From Culex pipiens pallens (taxonomy: Eukaryota > Arthropoda > Insecta > Diptera > Culicidae): 64,000 nucleotides of DNA. The stretch is taken from the NCBI RefSeq assembly GCF_016801865.2, contig NC_068939.1, positions 128,264,967-128,328,966 of the forward strand, read 5' to 3'. Below the pieces are notes generated by a model, which was not told the origin of the DNA, did no database searches, and worked only from the letters and a program-made list of their open reading frames with translations. This document shows, piece after piece, positions 10,054-21,735 of the stretch. Position numbers and translations under genes: made by a program. Numbering within the stretch: the first letter of the stretch is position 1; each line of letters opens with the position of its first letter.

Positions 10054-12219
10054 GAGCAACTCTCTACGAAATCGGCCGATTTCGACCATTTTTATTTTTT
10101 TGTATTTTTTTGATTTGACTCAAACTTTGTAACCAAAAAAGCTTTTTTGTGTCATTGGTTCTCCCATACAAGTCTCCATACAATTTTGGCTGCTGTCCAT
10201 ACAAAAATTGTACGTAAATACTCAAACAGTTGTAACTTTTAAGTGAATTTCTTGATAAATTTGATGTCTTAGGCAAAGTTGTAGGTATTGTTGAGGACTA
10301 TAGAGAAAAAAATAGGTACACGGAAAAAAAATGCAGATTTTTAAGCAACTTTTCAATATTACACCTTTCAATATTAGCAAACATTCAATATTACGCCCTT
10401 TTGATATGTTAGCCTTGATTTAAATTTTTTGAAAATATTTTTTTCAAAGAGATCGGAAAATTTCACGAATGTTTCATATTTTAACATTGAAAATCGGACC
10501 ATTAGTTGCTGAGATATCGACATTAGAAAATGGTGGGTTGTTTGGGTGAGACTTAGAAAACATCAATTTTCCTGTGTTTGAACATTTGCATGGCAATATC
10601 TCAGCAACTAAGGGTCGTATCAACAAAGTCCGGAAAAGCAAAATATAGAGAATTTTCTCAGCTTTTCAAAAATATTTTTTTCAAAAGTGGGCGAACATGT
10701 GCACTATTTTAAAAAAAATCAAAAACTGCGACTATTTTGAAAAAAGTTACATAAAAATGGCTATAACTTGAAAACGGTGCCTTTTATCAAAATTTCACTA
10801 AAGTACTTTTTGATTGCAAATTCAATTTTACATCAAAAAATGAAATTGAAAAATTTTTGCGACCAATATTTCGATTTTTTGAAAAAAATTGTATTGATTC
10901 AAAAAATCATAACTCGGTCAAAGATTTTTTGCCCATTCTGAAAATTTCTGAAAAGTTGGCATTTGATGTCCTCTAAAACATATAAAAAAATTAAAAATAG
11001 TGTTTTTTTGCAAATCAAGTTTTAGTGACAAAAAGTTAAATAAAAAATCACCAAATTTTTTTTACCGTGTATCATTTTTTTTTCAGTGTAGTCCATATCC
11101 ATACCTACAACTTTGCCGAAGACACCAAATCGATCAAAAAATTCCTTCAAAAGATACAGATTTTTGAATTTTCACACATCATTTTTGTATGGACAGCTGC
11201 CAAATTTGTATGGAAAATTATATGGACAATCTAACGATGCAAAATGGCTTCTTTGGGCATACAGAAGGCACCAAAAAAGTTTCAGCCGGATTAAAAAATA
11301 AAAAATTAAAATTAAAGAAAAAAGACCGATTCCGTAGAGAACTGCTTACATGCAAAAACTTATTTGACGTATTTTTTTTAATGTAAAATTGAATTTGCAA
11401 TCGACAAGTACTCTACAGATTTTTTGATAAAGGACTCTGTTTTCAAAATATAGAGACCGAAAGTTTAATTTTAGCGAAATATTTGCAGTTTTTCGATTTT
11501 TAAAAACAGTGATCATGAGAGTTCATTTCCAAAAATATTTTTTTGTAAAGTTCAGAAAATTTTCTTTAAAATTGTCTAAGAGACATTGAAGATTGGACCT
11601 CTGGTTGCTGAGATACAGTCGCTTTAAGAAAAAGAAACACGCAAATTGAAGTTTTTTAAGTCTCACCTAAACAGCCCACCATTTTCTAATGTCGATATCT
11701 CAGCAACTTATGGTCCGATTTTCAATGTTAAAACATGAAACATTCGTGAAATTTTCCGATCTCTTCGAGAAAAAAAATTGTTCCAAAAATTCATAACTCG
11801 GCGGCAGATTTTTTGACCATGTTTCTCTATGGCTCAAAAGTTGCGGGTTTTTGTCCCCTAAAACATATAAAAAAATCTCGAAATTCAAAAAAATACGTAT
11901 TTTGGGAAATTGAGTTTTTGTGAAAAAAAAGTTGATTAAAAATTCCGCCAAAAAAAATTTCCGTGTACCTATTTTTTCTCAATGGTCCTCAACAATACCA
12001 ACAACTTTGCCGAAGACACCAAATTGACTAGAAGATTCACTCAAAAGTTACAGCTGTTTGAATATTAACGTACCATTTTTGTATGGACAGCTGCCAAAAT
12101 TGTATGGAGACTTGTATGGGTGAACCAATGACACAAAATAGCTTCTTTGGTCATAGGGAAGGCCCCCACAAAGTTTGAGCCAAATAAAATCCATTTCCGG
12201 TTTTGGTAGAAAATTGCTC
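10054..12219. mobile_element. Long palindromic foldback element, 2.17 kb
   Basis: The left end GAGCAACTCTC and right end ...AATTGCTC are flanked by CCAT on both sides (10050-10053 and 12220-12223). The arms share 'catacaagtctccatacaattttgg', 'gtgtcattggttc', 'ggtgggttgtttgggtgagact' and other blocks in inverse order. A ~530 bp centre (10850-11380) contains a third, internal version of the terminal module ('actttgccgaagacaccaaatcgatc', 'tatggacagctgccaaat'). Small frames are shadows of the arms. This is the most widely dispersed family in the window, with fragments near 431, 7740, 22640, 24417, 34354, 37020, 38010, 45955, 46850 and 62905. Confidence 0.88.
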
Positions 12220-12223
12220 CCAT

Positions 12224-12705
12224 TCAATTTATTTTGAAGATTTGTCTCTCAGCCCTGGTCAAGGTAGATAGGGCGAAAGAATATATAATAAAATACTTAA
12301 TTTTGAATTTCCTTAAGTTTCACGTCTTTTTCCAGACTGCGATCTCAAAAATATTTTTTTCACAAGCTTAAAAGTGTCATAATTGATTAATAATGCCAAA
12401 ATAAACATTTTACAGGGTATTGAAATCATAACAATCGATTTTGCAGGTTTTTTCCTTGATTTTTTTGTTTTTAGCAATATTTTTTTTTTGCTCACTTATT
12501 TTTTCAAGAGAAATTTTAGGGGGAGACAAAATCTACGATTAAAATAAATATTGGCCTTATAATCACAGTCAATAAATAATTTGTTTTATTTTAAAAGATC
12601 CGTTTAGTGATCCAAATAAAACTTTAAAATTTAAGGATATTAAACCAATATTTGACTGAGCTTATTTGATTTAATTAGTTTTCCTTTGAAAAGACCATCA
12701 ACTTT
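12224..12705. other. AT-rich intergenic DNA
   Basis: No gene or element end was recognised. Confidence 0.35.
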
Positions 12706-13778
12706 GGACTGCGCAAACATTAGCATCCAATTTTTTCGCTTATCCGTGCACGAAAGCGGTACCAATTCCGGCAGGTTTTTTTTACGCATTTTAAGCATCG
12801 TTCAGCCCCCGCTCCACAATCTCCATAAAGCATGTTGATGCGGCGGCGTTGGCACCGGTTGCTGCCCTGGCGGATATTATTTCATAATGTTTGTTTACAC
12901 TTTTGTTTATGCTCGCTGGCACTACTGCTGCTGATGATGATGTGCGTGCCTCACGATGAGGTGAACCTTTGAGTGCTACTGACACTGAATTTCAATAAAA
13001 ATTTTAAACATTCAAAAATATTGTTGATTTTTTATGTTTTACAAAAAAGTTTAAAAAATATATTTTTCCAGAGTGAAAAAATAACACTTGAAGGTTAATT
13101 ATTCGCGAGCTGGAATTTCGCTTGAGCAGAACCAGCAGCAACGTCGAGGCCACTACCATGAATCATGCCCGCACGAGAGTTATGTGCTGGCGTTAAAACG
13201 GATTATTAATTAACCGGTGTCGCTTGATAAGGTGCATGCGTTTTTCGAGTGGTTTTCAAATTGATTAAGTAGCAGATTGCTTGCGGTTGGATTGAAATGC
13301 TTTCAGATTGTTCGTTTCAGTTTTTTTACAGATTTAGTCGATATTTTTTTCATTTGAAGCACCTGGCTAATGTAAATGCAACAATCGATGGATTCTTTTA
13401 AATCTATCTAATTATTCAATTAACAAAAATAACTTTGCAAAAAACTACTTTTTGGCTTATTTATATGAAACAAGCCTTACCCGACAAACTTCGTTCTGCC
13501 TTTTTTCGATTGTTGACGTTTTTAACTATCTTGCTTATTCAGCCTCCTATGATCAAAATTTAATTTTTCATAACTTTTCCCATACAATCTGCAGATTTTC
13601 CGGAATCGGTTCCAGAGTGGCCAAAGTTGTAACTTTTTGGCGTAAGAACCTTCCTTGGGCTTATACGAACCCAATGCAACAAAGAGCACCTCGATCCGAC
13701 GCTCCGTATTGAACTGATTCGCGTTCGAACAAAACCGTTGAATTTTTTTATATATATAGATTTAAAAAAAGGTAAATC
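12706..13778. other. Partly unique sequence
   Basis: 12710-13300 is CpG-containing, non-repetitive sequence and may be conserved non-coding DNA. A 64-codon minus frame (12791-12985) lacks any protein signature. 13300-13778 is AT-rich up to the target duplication of element B. Confidence 0.4.
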
Positions 13779-13791
13779 CAAAGAATAAAAC
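13779..13791. repeat. Target-site duplication of gag-only element B (left)
   Basis: CAAAGAATAAAAC occurs here and at 15576-15588, directly flanking the element. Confidence 0.85.
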
Positions 13792-15575
13792 ATTCTGCGT
13801 GTATCCTCCAGAGCAAGCAGCAGTTTAGTGCTCAGAGCTCTAGAAGTTTTTTCGAATTTTCCGCCGCAATCGACCGTGATTACCCGCGAGTTTGCTCCAC
13901 CAGCATGCCGAAGGCCGGCCGTGGCCGTGGCAGTTCGAGTGCGGCCTCGAAAAACCCGCGAAGTTCGTCTACCGGCCGAGTGCAAAAAGGTAAACAAAAC
14001 AACGCCGCCGCGTCGTCCGCCATCGCGCAGGGGAGCGTGTGCGCTGATGGTTTCAATCCGGAGTTATTGCACGCTAATTACCGTGTCCAGGATCGCAGCC
14101 CTATAAGAAGCAGACTCCGCTCAGGTACTTCCGGCAATCTGTCGACCGGTGGCGCATCAACATCCGCCAACATTCCCACCAGTAACAAGTTCGCGAGACT
14201 GAGTGACGAGGAAACCAACAACAACAACACCGACGGTAGCAGCACTACCGACGACGACGACGATGATCGACGTGCACGCAAAAAAGGTAGTACGACAAAA
14301 AAAGATAATTCTCCGAAGGAACGGCGACCACCTCCAATTTTTGTTTTGGATACGTTGGCGGACGATGTTGACGAGTTGCTGGAAGGTCTCCAATATAGTC
14401 TGAAAATTGGAAAATCGAAAGTACAAGTGATTACTTTCAACAAAAAGAATTTCGACCTGGTGGTGAAAGAACTGAAGTGTAGCAACTTCAAGTTCTACAC
14501 ATTCGATCCAGTTGAGAAGACCGCGGTTAAGGTAGTCCTGCAGGGCTACCAAGACCGCCCAATCGCCGACCTGAAGGAACACCTCTCGGGTGCCGGAATA
14601 ACGCCACGGGAGATAAAAGTGCTCTCGCGCAAGACAACAGTCACAGGTACGCACACTCTGTACCTGTTGTACTTCGACCGCGGTACCGTCAAAATCCAAG
14701 ACCTGCGACGGACTAAGGCGTTGGACGGTTTTTGGGTAAACTGGCGGTTTTACTCCAAAAACCCAATGGACGTAGCGCAATGCCACCGTTGCCAGAAGTT
14801 CGGCCACGGCTCGCGGAACTGCAACCTCCCGCCCCGCTGCGTGAAGTGCGGTGAAACACACCTCTCGGAGAAGTGTGCACTGCCGTGCAAGGCGGACTTG
14901 GGGGACAAGGCAGAGCACACCAAGGCGCGCATTAAGTGCGCCAACTGTGACGGCAACCATACCGGTAATTACCGCGGATGCGTCGCGCGCAAGGCGTACC
15001 TCGAGGAGCAGGAAAAGAGGAAGAAGAAAGCAGCAGCATCCCACCCTTCTCAGCGGAATACGAACGCAACCGTTCCTGCAGCTGGACAGCGTACGGTTCC
15101 AGCGGACAACTCAGCGTTCCCTCCTGGATGGGGGCGATCGTTCGCCAGCGTGGTCGCTGCCGGTAGCGGCGATGCGGCCCAGCAAGAAGTAACCGGAGAA
15201 GATCTTTTCACCTTGCCGGAGTTTTTTGCTCTAGCGGGTGAGATGATGACGCGGTTCCGGACCTGCCGTAACAAGGCGGAGCAATTTCTGGCCCTCGGGG
15301 AGCTAATGATTAAGCACATCTACAATAGATAAAAAAAAACTGTGATCTAGTTTAAGCTTTTTCTATTTCTATCCCCTTTCCTTTGCAATTTCAGTAAGTT
15401 TTTTCTAAATTTTTTCTTACTTTTGGTAATCTCTTAGTCATAAGCAATAATCGTTCCAAAATGGATTGAGATTTAACACACAGCTGAAAGGAACTCCAAA
15501 ACTCTGTTATGTACTGCGAATGAACTGATTGTAACATGATTATTCACTAATAAAACCAAATTGAATTGAATTGAA
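13792..15575 (+). mobile_element. Complete gag-only non-LTR retroelement B (CM-gag-like)
   Basis: This 1784 bp element is bounded by 13 bp target duplications. It has a ~113 bp leader with 'accgtgattacccgcgagtttgct' type sequence shared with element A, one ORF, a ~240 bp 3' UTR and a terminal (TTGAA)n tail at about 15561-15575. As in element A, nothing resembling endonuclease or reverse transcriptase follows the ORF. Two independent full-length insertions with the same architecture argue for a replicating ORF1-only family rather than a chance deletion. It lies in opposite orientation to element A. Confidence 0.9.
13905..15332 (+). CDS. Gag-like ORF1 protein with three zinc knuckles, element B
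   Basis: A 475-residue intact ORF starting MPKAGRGRGSSS and ending with TAA. The N-terminal region is Ser/Thr/Asn-rich with an acidic run (~116-121). A conserved segment (~143-285) precedes three knuckles: CX2CX4HX4C at 293-306, CX2CX3HX4C at 312-324 and CX2CX3HX6C at 345-359. The C-terminal block DLFTLPEFFALAGEMMTRFR is shared with element A. Expected role: RNA binding and ribonucleoprotein formation for retrotransposition in trans. The gene is GC-richer than its surroundings, as usual for young LINE ORFs. About 34 of ~184 core residues differ from element A, yet both frames remain open, which implies selection on the protein. Confidence 0.92.
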   Translation: MPKAGRGRGSSSAASKNPRSSSTGRVQKGKQNNAAASSAIAQGSVCADGFNPELLHANYRVQDRSPIRSRLRSGTSGNLSTGGASTSANIPTSNKFARLSDEETNNNNTDGSSTTDDDDDDRRARKKGSTTKKDNSPKERRPPPIFVLDTLADDVDELLEGLQYSLKIGKSKVQVITFNKKNFDLVVKELKCSNFKFYTFDPVEKTAVKVVLQGYQDRPIADLKEHLSGAGITPREIKVLSRKTTVTGTHTLYLLYFDRGTVKIQDLRRTKALDGFWVNWRFYSKNPMDVAQCHRCQKFGHGSRNCNLPPRCVKCGETHLSEKCALPCKADLGDKAEHTKARIKCANCDGNHTGNYRGCVARKAYLEEQEKRKKKAAASHPSQRNTNATVPAAGQRTVPADNSAFPPGWGRSFASVVAAGSGDAAQQEVTGEDLFTLPEFFALAGEMMTRFRTCRNKAEQFLALGELMIKHIYNR

Positions 15576-15588
15576 CAAAGAATAAAAC
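15576..15588. repeat. Target-site duplication of gag-only element B (right)
   Basis: This is an exact copy of 13779-13791, following the TTGAA tail. Confidence 0.85.
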
Positions 15589-16032
15589 TGAACTCAGTAT
15601 TACCAGAAGAAAAGAATCAATCACAATCATCAAAAGAAAAGTGGGTCAATAACTCAACAGATTGTTACACCAAACCCGCAGCCACCGGAGATCATGATTC
15701 ATAAACAAATTCACTCCACAAACTGAAAGACTCCCCCTCAAATCAATTTAACTTTTGAATATTTATTGACTACGGCTCTTGCATACCCCAACGAAACACA
15801 GGCGGATTTGACGGATGGTGTGTTTATATGGCCCTCTCGTGGTAGGGCTTTTAATCTCCATTAAAACTCATCAAGTGTTATCTTAAGTGGGAATACGCTT
15901 ATTGAGCGAGGTGCTTATTGAGGGTTTCGTCTTAGATTGTGGGCTGAATTAAGAGGCGTTAAATTGGTTTGGTTTCGGAAGAAATAGGAATTAATAACTT
16001 GATGGCTAGATTTGAATTGGGAATGATTGTTT
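15589..16032. other. Probably unique spacer
   Basis: Mixed composition with no open frame of note and no repeat. It leads into the satellite. Confidence 0.4.
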
Positions 16033-17084
16033 TATGATTTTATGATTTTATGATTTAATGATTTAATGATTTTATGATTGTATGATTGTATGATTGTATG
16101 ATTGTATGATTGTATGATTGTATGATTGTATGATTGTATGATTGTATGATTGTATGATTGTATGATTGTATGATTGTATGATTGTATGATTGTATGATTG
16201 TATGATTGTATGATTGTATGATTGTATGATTGTATGATTGTATGATTGTATGATTGTATGATTGTATGATTGTATGATTGTATGATTGTATGATTGTATG
16301 ATTGTATGATTGTATGATTTTATGATTTTATGATTGTATGATTTTATGATTTTATGATTTTATGATTTTATGATTTTATGATTTTATGATTTTATGATTT
16401 TATGATTTTATGATTTTATGATTTTATGATTTTATGATTTTATGATTTTATGATTTTATGATTTTATGATTTTATGATTTTATGATTTTATGATTTTATG
16501 ATTTTATGATTTTATGATTTTATGATTTTATGATTTTATGATTTTATGATTTTATGATTTTATGATTTTATGATTTTATGATTTTATGATTTTTTTATTT
16601 TATGATTTTATGATTTTATGATTTTATGATTTTATGATTTTATGATTTTATGATTTTATGATTTTATGATTTTATGATTTTATGATTTTATGATTTATGA
16701 TTTTATGATTTTATGATTTTATGATTTTATGATTTTATGATTTTATGATTTTATGATTTTATGATTTTATGATTTTATGATTTTATGATTTTATGATTTT
16801 ATGATTTTATGATTTTATGATTTTATGATTTTATGATTTATGATTTTATGATTTTATGATTTTATGATTTTATGATTTTATGATTTTATGATTTTATGAT
16901 TTTATGATTTTATGATTTTATGATTTTATGATTTTATGATTTTATGATTTTATGATTTTATGATTTTATGATTTTATGATTTTATGATTTTATGATTTTA
17001 TGATTTTATGATTTTATGATTTTATGATTTTATGATTTTATGATTTTATGATTTTATGATTTTATGATTTTATGATTTTATTTA
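16033..17084. repeat. 8-bp satellite TGATTTTA / TGATTGTA
   Basis: About 130 tandem units run here. Variants occur in blocks: TGATTTTA with two TGATTTAA units at the start, then an uninterrupted TGATTGTA block to ~16318, then TGATTTTA to the end. Rare one-base deletions sit near 16693 and 16835, and a TTTTTTATT defect near 16589. The block structure indicates expansion by slippage or unequal exchange from local variants. Confidence 0.97.
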
Positions 17085-18664
17085 AATGAGGTTGAGGATG
17101 TCCAACTGCTGTTTATAAATTGAGGACGTCAAATTGCTCATTTAAAAAATAATTCCAATTTTTCTGCCCTTCTGCCCGACCTGCTCGGGTCAATTCATTC
17201 CCCTGCACAGAGGTCAAACCTTTGTTCCTGTCCAGTGCAATTTGCTGTTGTTGTATTTCGATTCAGTTCACGACTTCCACATTTCTCCCCGCTACAGTCA
17301 GCAGCACAGGGGGCGAGTAATATTTAATCAATTAAACCTGTCCCGGTCACCGTCCCTAAATGCCACTCAAAACAACCTTTAAACTTTCCGCGTGTGGCGG
17401 ACCAATCCCCTCACATGGGAACTTTTCACCGCCCCAACTGGTGCACATATTCGGATAAAAGGGGGAGGACGGACGGTGGAAAACATAAAAAAGAGCACCA
17501 TAAACCGCCTTAATTGAAAATTGCACATTTCCCCTCTCTCACCGTGTCAACACGGGGAGGGAAACCCGGATTAGCCATACGAGCAACCCTCTGAACTGGC
17601 TGACATTTTGGAACCAGACAGTCAGCGGTGCCGGTGCTGAAAAAAAAAACCCCGCGAAACCTTACATGGCAAGTCAATATCGCGGGCACAAATCCAAATC
17701 ACGAACGCGGGCTTGCCTCAGCTTTTTGGTCCTGGGTTGAGCCACACCGTTGAGCTGGATGGGCTTTACAGCTGGGACGGATTTGTTGAACGGGCGTGTT
17801 GCAGAATTTGAGGATTTGAGGATCAAAGTCAAAATTATCGACTCATGGAATCCACAATTTACTTTTAGACGTCATTCTCTAGAATCTTCTTCACCCTAAG
17901 AAAATTAAATCGCTTAGATAAGCCCTTCCTGCATCATCGCCGATTGGAAGGCACGCCGTCGGATGAGTTCGTTAGTGTGAATCGTCTTTCCGTCTCAGCA
18001 TTGTAGCTCGGAAGGCATGGCGACAGTTTCGTAGAATCAAAATCCTAACCACTCAAGAGTTGCACCTCCAAAGCTCAAACCTTGTGATGCAACGGCGGCG
18101 AGGGTAGTGCTGCATCAGCCCTCAATGGACTTCTGGACCCAGCCCGTGCAGGTTCGTGCAGTTTGTATGCCCTTTTAGCAACCACTTCCACGCCACGGGC
18201 AGCACTGATGGGGAGGGGAAGATCAAAAGGTGTGACCATCGGTGCTGAAAGAGTTGCAAACCGTTGCCGATCGCCGTCGTCGAAAACATCATTCCGGTTT
18301 TGTTGTTTGGAGGCCTTGCCCGTTGACAGGGAGAATCCCGCGAAAAATGAGATGAGTTTTTACGGTTGAGAGGAAGCTTTTGGCGAATTTTTCGGATACT
18401 TTTTCATCAGTGGGGGGTTTTGTTGTTTACGAAGGTTTTCCTCGAATTAAGTAAAAAGAAAGTACTTGGAAGAAAATTAGGTTCATAGACTTTTGATTAA
18501 AAACAGATTAGATTGAAAACAAAACCTCCAATATTTTCCAAGTCGCAGCTACAGCTGCAAGGTTGTTTCCTAACGAAAGTCATTTGGTTTGAAATCAAAC
18601 AAAAATATTTAGAACTATAAATATATCATTTCAATTAAAAACTTTTTATCATTACATTTTGAAA
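17085..18664. other. Mostly unique intergenic or intronic DNA
   Basis: 17100-18370 is the most GC-balanced non-element sequence in this half of the window and shows no repeats. The 68-codon frame at 18163-18369 is the only open stretch and has no recognisable domain. Beyond 18370 the sequence becomes AT-rich. Confidence 0.45.
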
Positions 18665-19196
18665 TTTTTGTATTAATCATCATGGCTTCCTAGAAACTTT
18701 CGAAACAAATGACTTAATAGAAGAATAATAGAAAACAGAAAGTGAAAATTTTTATGTTGTCGAAATTGGGAAATTTTTCATTTTTTTTTTTTTTTTTTCA
18801 TAGTTTACTCTTATAGGAATCATTTATGTGAGCCATTCCTTAACAAAGCCAACCATTTTAAAATGAGCAATCATCAATCACAAATTTATAGTATAAATAA
18901 TATTTTTTCAAATGCAATATACTATGAATACTATGAATTTGTGATTGATGCTTCCTCATTTTAAAATTGTTGGCTTTGTTAAGGGATGGCTCACATAAAT
19001 GATTCCTATAAGAGTAAACTTTGAAAAAAAAAAATTGAAAAATAATTATTTTCCAATTTCGACAACATAAAAATCGTATCTGTATCGAATTTTGGAGAAA
19101 GTCACTTTCTGTTTTCTATTATTCTTCGAATGAGTTATTTGTTTCGAAAGTTTCTAAGAAGCCATGATGAAATTGAACAAAATGATTAATACAAAA
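18665..19196. mobile_element. Palindromic MITE, ~0.53 kb
   Basis: The left arm (18665-~18905) is an imperfect reverse complement of the right arm (~18935-19196). Shared blocks include TTTGTATTAATCAT, CATGGCTTC, TTCTATTATTCTTC, AATGATTCCTATAAGAGTAA and TGGCTTTGTTAAG. A ~30 bp AT-only loop lies between the arms. It is non-coding. Confidence 0.8.
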
Positions 19197-19324
19197 TGCG
19201 CTTAAATTTTGACTTATGAGTTTTATTTTAAAAATTCGCTATTTTTTCGATAATTTTTTTCTTTTAGTTTTTAAAATTTACTGAAAAATGGCCTATTTGC
19301 CTAAGAAATATTTTTTTTGCATAA

Positions 19325-19564
19325 TTAAGGGTGCACAGCAACCATGGAAGTTGTTGTCTTCTTTTTCCAAAATTGACATTTACGGACCAAATCCTGCAAC
19401 AATCTTATTGTAAAAATAGGCAAATTTTGTGGTAAATTGCTTAGTAGACAGTACTTTAGGGGGTGAATGAAAAAATTTATCAATAGTTCCCATAGTTTCG
19501 AAAATACTAAAATATCTGTAACAAAAATCTTGGTGCAAAAGCTCTTGTTGATGTGCACCGTTAA
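19325..19564. mobile_element. TTAA-flanked MITE (piggyBac-like), copy 1
   Basis: It is bounded by TTAA at 19325-19328 and 19561-19564, with terminal inverted repeats GGGTGCACAGCAACC and TTGATGTGCACCG. The TTAA target and absence of coding sequence suggest a non-autonomous piggyBac-type element. Copies 2 and 3 share the body ('actaaaatatctgtaacaaa', 'aatcctgcaac'). Confidence 0.85.
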
Positions 19565-20152
19565 GTTCAATTTACTCCGTATTTATAATAATATCAAAGC
19601 TAGGCGTCCCACCAACAATGTTATGTATTGATTTAGGAAATCGTAATTTTTTGTTGTTTTAAAAAGTTAAATCATATGCCTATAATTTTTGCGAATTTAT
19701 CTCTAAAAACGTTACTTAATCCATTCTAAGGTGGTAGGTGTCTTCCTCACATTTAAAGGGTAATGCTATCCAAAATAGACACAAAAGGACCTTTCAGTGT
19801 TCTATAAATTTGAATTATTATTCATACCATCAGATTGGGTAGTCAGATCTTCATAATTCAGGGCACTTATGTGCTTATAACTTTTGATAGGGTTGTCAGA
19901 TCCTCAATTATTTAAACTCGTTGAAAGTTCTTATCAGTACCTTTCTACAAATGCATGCGCAAAATCAAACTTTTTTCAGTAAAATCGCTGTAATTCGCCA
20001 ATAGTTCATTTTAGTTTGAGGTCTACATTGATTATTATGTAAAATTGTCAGGGGAACACGACGGTGATAAAATTAAACAAATAAAAATATAAGGAATTGG
20101 TCAAAACTTAATTTTGATACTTAAAACGTTTAAATATAATATTAAAGGGCTT

Positions 20153-21735
20153 TTAAGGGTGCACAGCAACGAAGGAAATTGTTGTCTTCTTTTACCAAAA
20201 TTGTCAAACTTACGAACCCAATCCTGCAACTACGGAATTGTAAAATTAATGAAACTTTGCTGTAAATCACTTGGTGGACAGTACTACCCGAGCAGGGGTA
20301 AATAACACGGGAATACCAAATTTTGGTATTACTTGGGCTAATAACAGCGACCAAAATGTGCCCTTGGTTGCCCAGTAATAGATGGTAAAATACCATGAAA
20401 TCATACCAAAAGCTTGTATGTGGAAGGGCACAACAATACCATACCATGTTATTCCAAAGGTAAAATAATACCACAAAATAAAATCATTTCAATACCAAGT
20501 TGAGGTCTTCTGGATTTTTGAACATTGCTTGAATACCAAAACTTGGTATTGTCATGGTTTTAATTTTAGGTATTCCCGCGCCCTTGGAAAGTCATATTTT
20601 GGTATTCCTGTGGTCTTCCACAAACATGATATTGGTTTGATTTCATGGTATTTTACCATCTATTACTGGGCAACCAAGAGCACATTTTGGTCGCTGGTAT
20701 TTGCACAAGTAATACCAAAATTTGCGTTTTTCATACCATTTTTAGTGCAGCAGTTGCAGTTAGTGAAAAAAACGTAAATGATCCTTATGCAACAACCAAA
20801 TCTACTCACTTGATGATTCCATGTTGTTTTTAGTGATATTCTTCACCACACCAAATGCATTTGTCATTGATGAACGGCTGTACTTGAAGTTCTTGAAGCT
20901 TCTGAAAAATAACAAGATTGAAAAATAAGTATTATTAAAATGAAACTGGATTGAAATTCACCAAAATTCAATAATCTGTTGATTGACTCGTTTTTCAAAG
21001 TATTTGGTTATCCCAACTTAGAAAAATTTCAACGTTTTTGAAAAAAATATTAGTGGGTATATCACAAAAAAAATTTAAATCAGCTTTAACATTTTTGGGT
21101 TTCAAGTCAAGTTAGCGCAAAATTAATTATCTCGTCAAAAATTTAAAAAAATCCATAGTTTCAGAGAAAATTGATGAAACCTTTCAATACCAAAATAATA
21201 CCAAAATGTGGCATCCTGACTTAGAAATTTTTCCACAATATCAAGTCATTTCTGTAGGGGGTATATCAAAAATGTTTAAAATCAAGTTTGAAATTTCCGG
21301 TTTTCAATGAAAGCATTTGCTTTGATACATCATTTTAGCGCAAAATTAATTATTTTGTCAAAATTGGTCAAAATTTTCCCATAGTTTGAGAAGAATTTGA
21401 TAAAACACTTTAATACCAAAATAATACCAAAATGTGGTGTTCGACCATTGACAAATTCTGCAATTTTGCAATATCAAAACAATACCTTAAATTGGTATGA
21501 TACCACATTTTGCTCTTGCATAATCCTTAAGACAAATCTTTAAGGGTCCAGGAATACCAAAATTTGGTATTGATACCAGAGAAAGGTATTATTACGCATT
21601 TCCCTTGTTATTTACCCATGCTCGGGTATAGGGGATAAATGAACAAATATTTCGATAGTACCTGTAATTTTGAAGATACTAAAATATCTGTAACAAAAAT
21701 CTGGGTGCAAAAGCTCTGGTTGATGTGTACCGATA
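20153..21735. mobile_element. TTAA-flanked MITE, copy 2, split by a later insertion
   Basis: The left half (20153-~20284) starts TTAA plus GGGTGCACAGCAAC and runs to 'ggtggacagtac'. The right half (21629-21735) resumes at 'taggggataaatgaacaaat' and ends 'gttgatgtgtaccg' with a mutated right TTAA (ATAA). Joining the halves reproduces copy 1. The gap is the element at 20285-21628. Confidence 0.85.
20285..21628. mobile_element. Nested element with CCCGAGCA ends, ~1.34 kb
   Basis: The termini are inverted: TACCCGAGCAGGGGTAAATA at the left and 'tatttacccatgctcgggta' at the right. The element splits the TTAA MITE, and the site suggests a TA target duplication. Inside, an inverted pair (about 20320-20457 and 20600-20715) and many copies of the self-complementary motif ATACCAAAATTTGGTAT (exact or near) give strong folding potential. 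Open frames (20142-20476 minus, 20529-20833 plus) reflect this repetition. No transposase was seen. Confidence 0.8.

Noticed and set aside
14157..15044. Minus-strand 295-codon frame opposite element B
   Set aside because: Antisense shadow of the gag-like ORF; the plus frame has the conserved zinc knuckles and a homologue in element A.
16033..17084. CRISPR-like array
   Set aside because: Uniform 8-bp tandem units with no spacers, in a eukaryotic genome.
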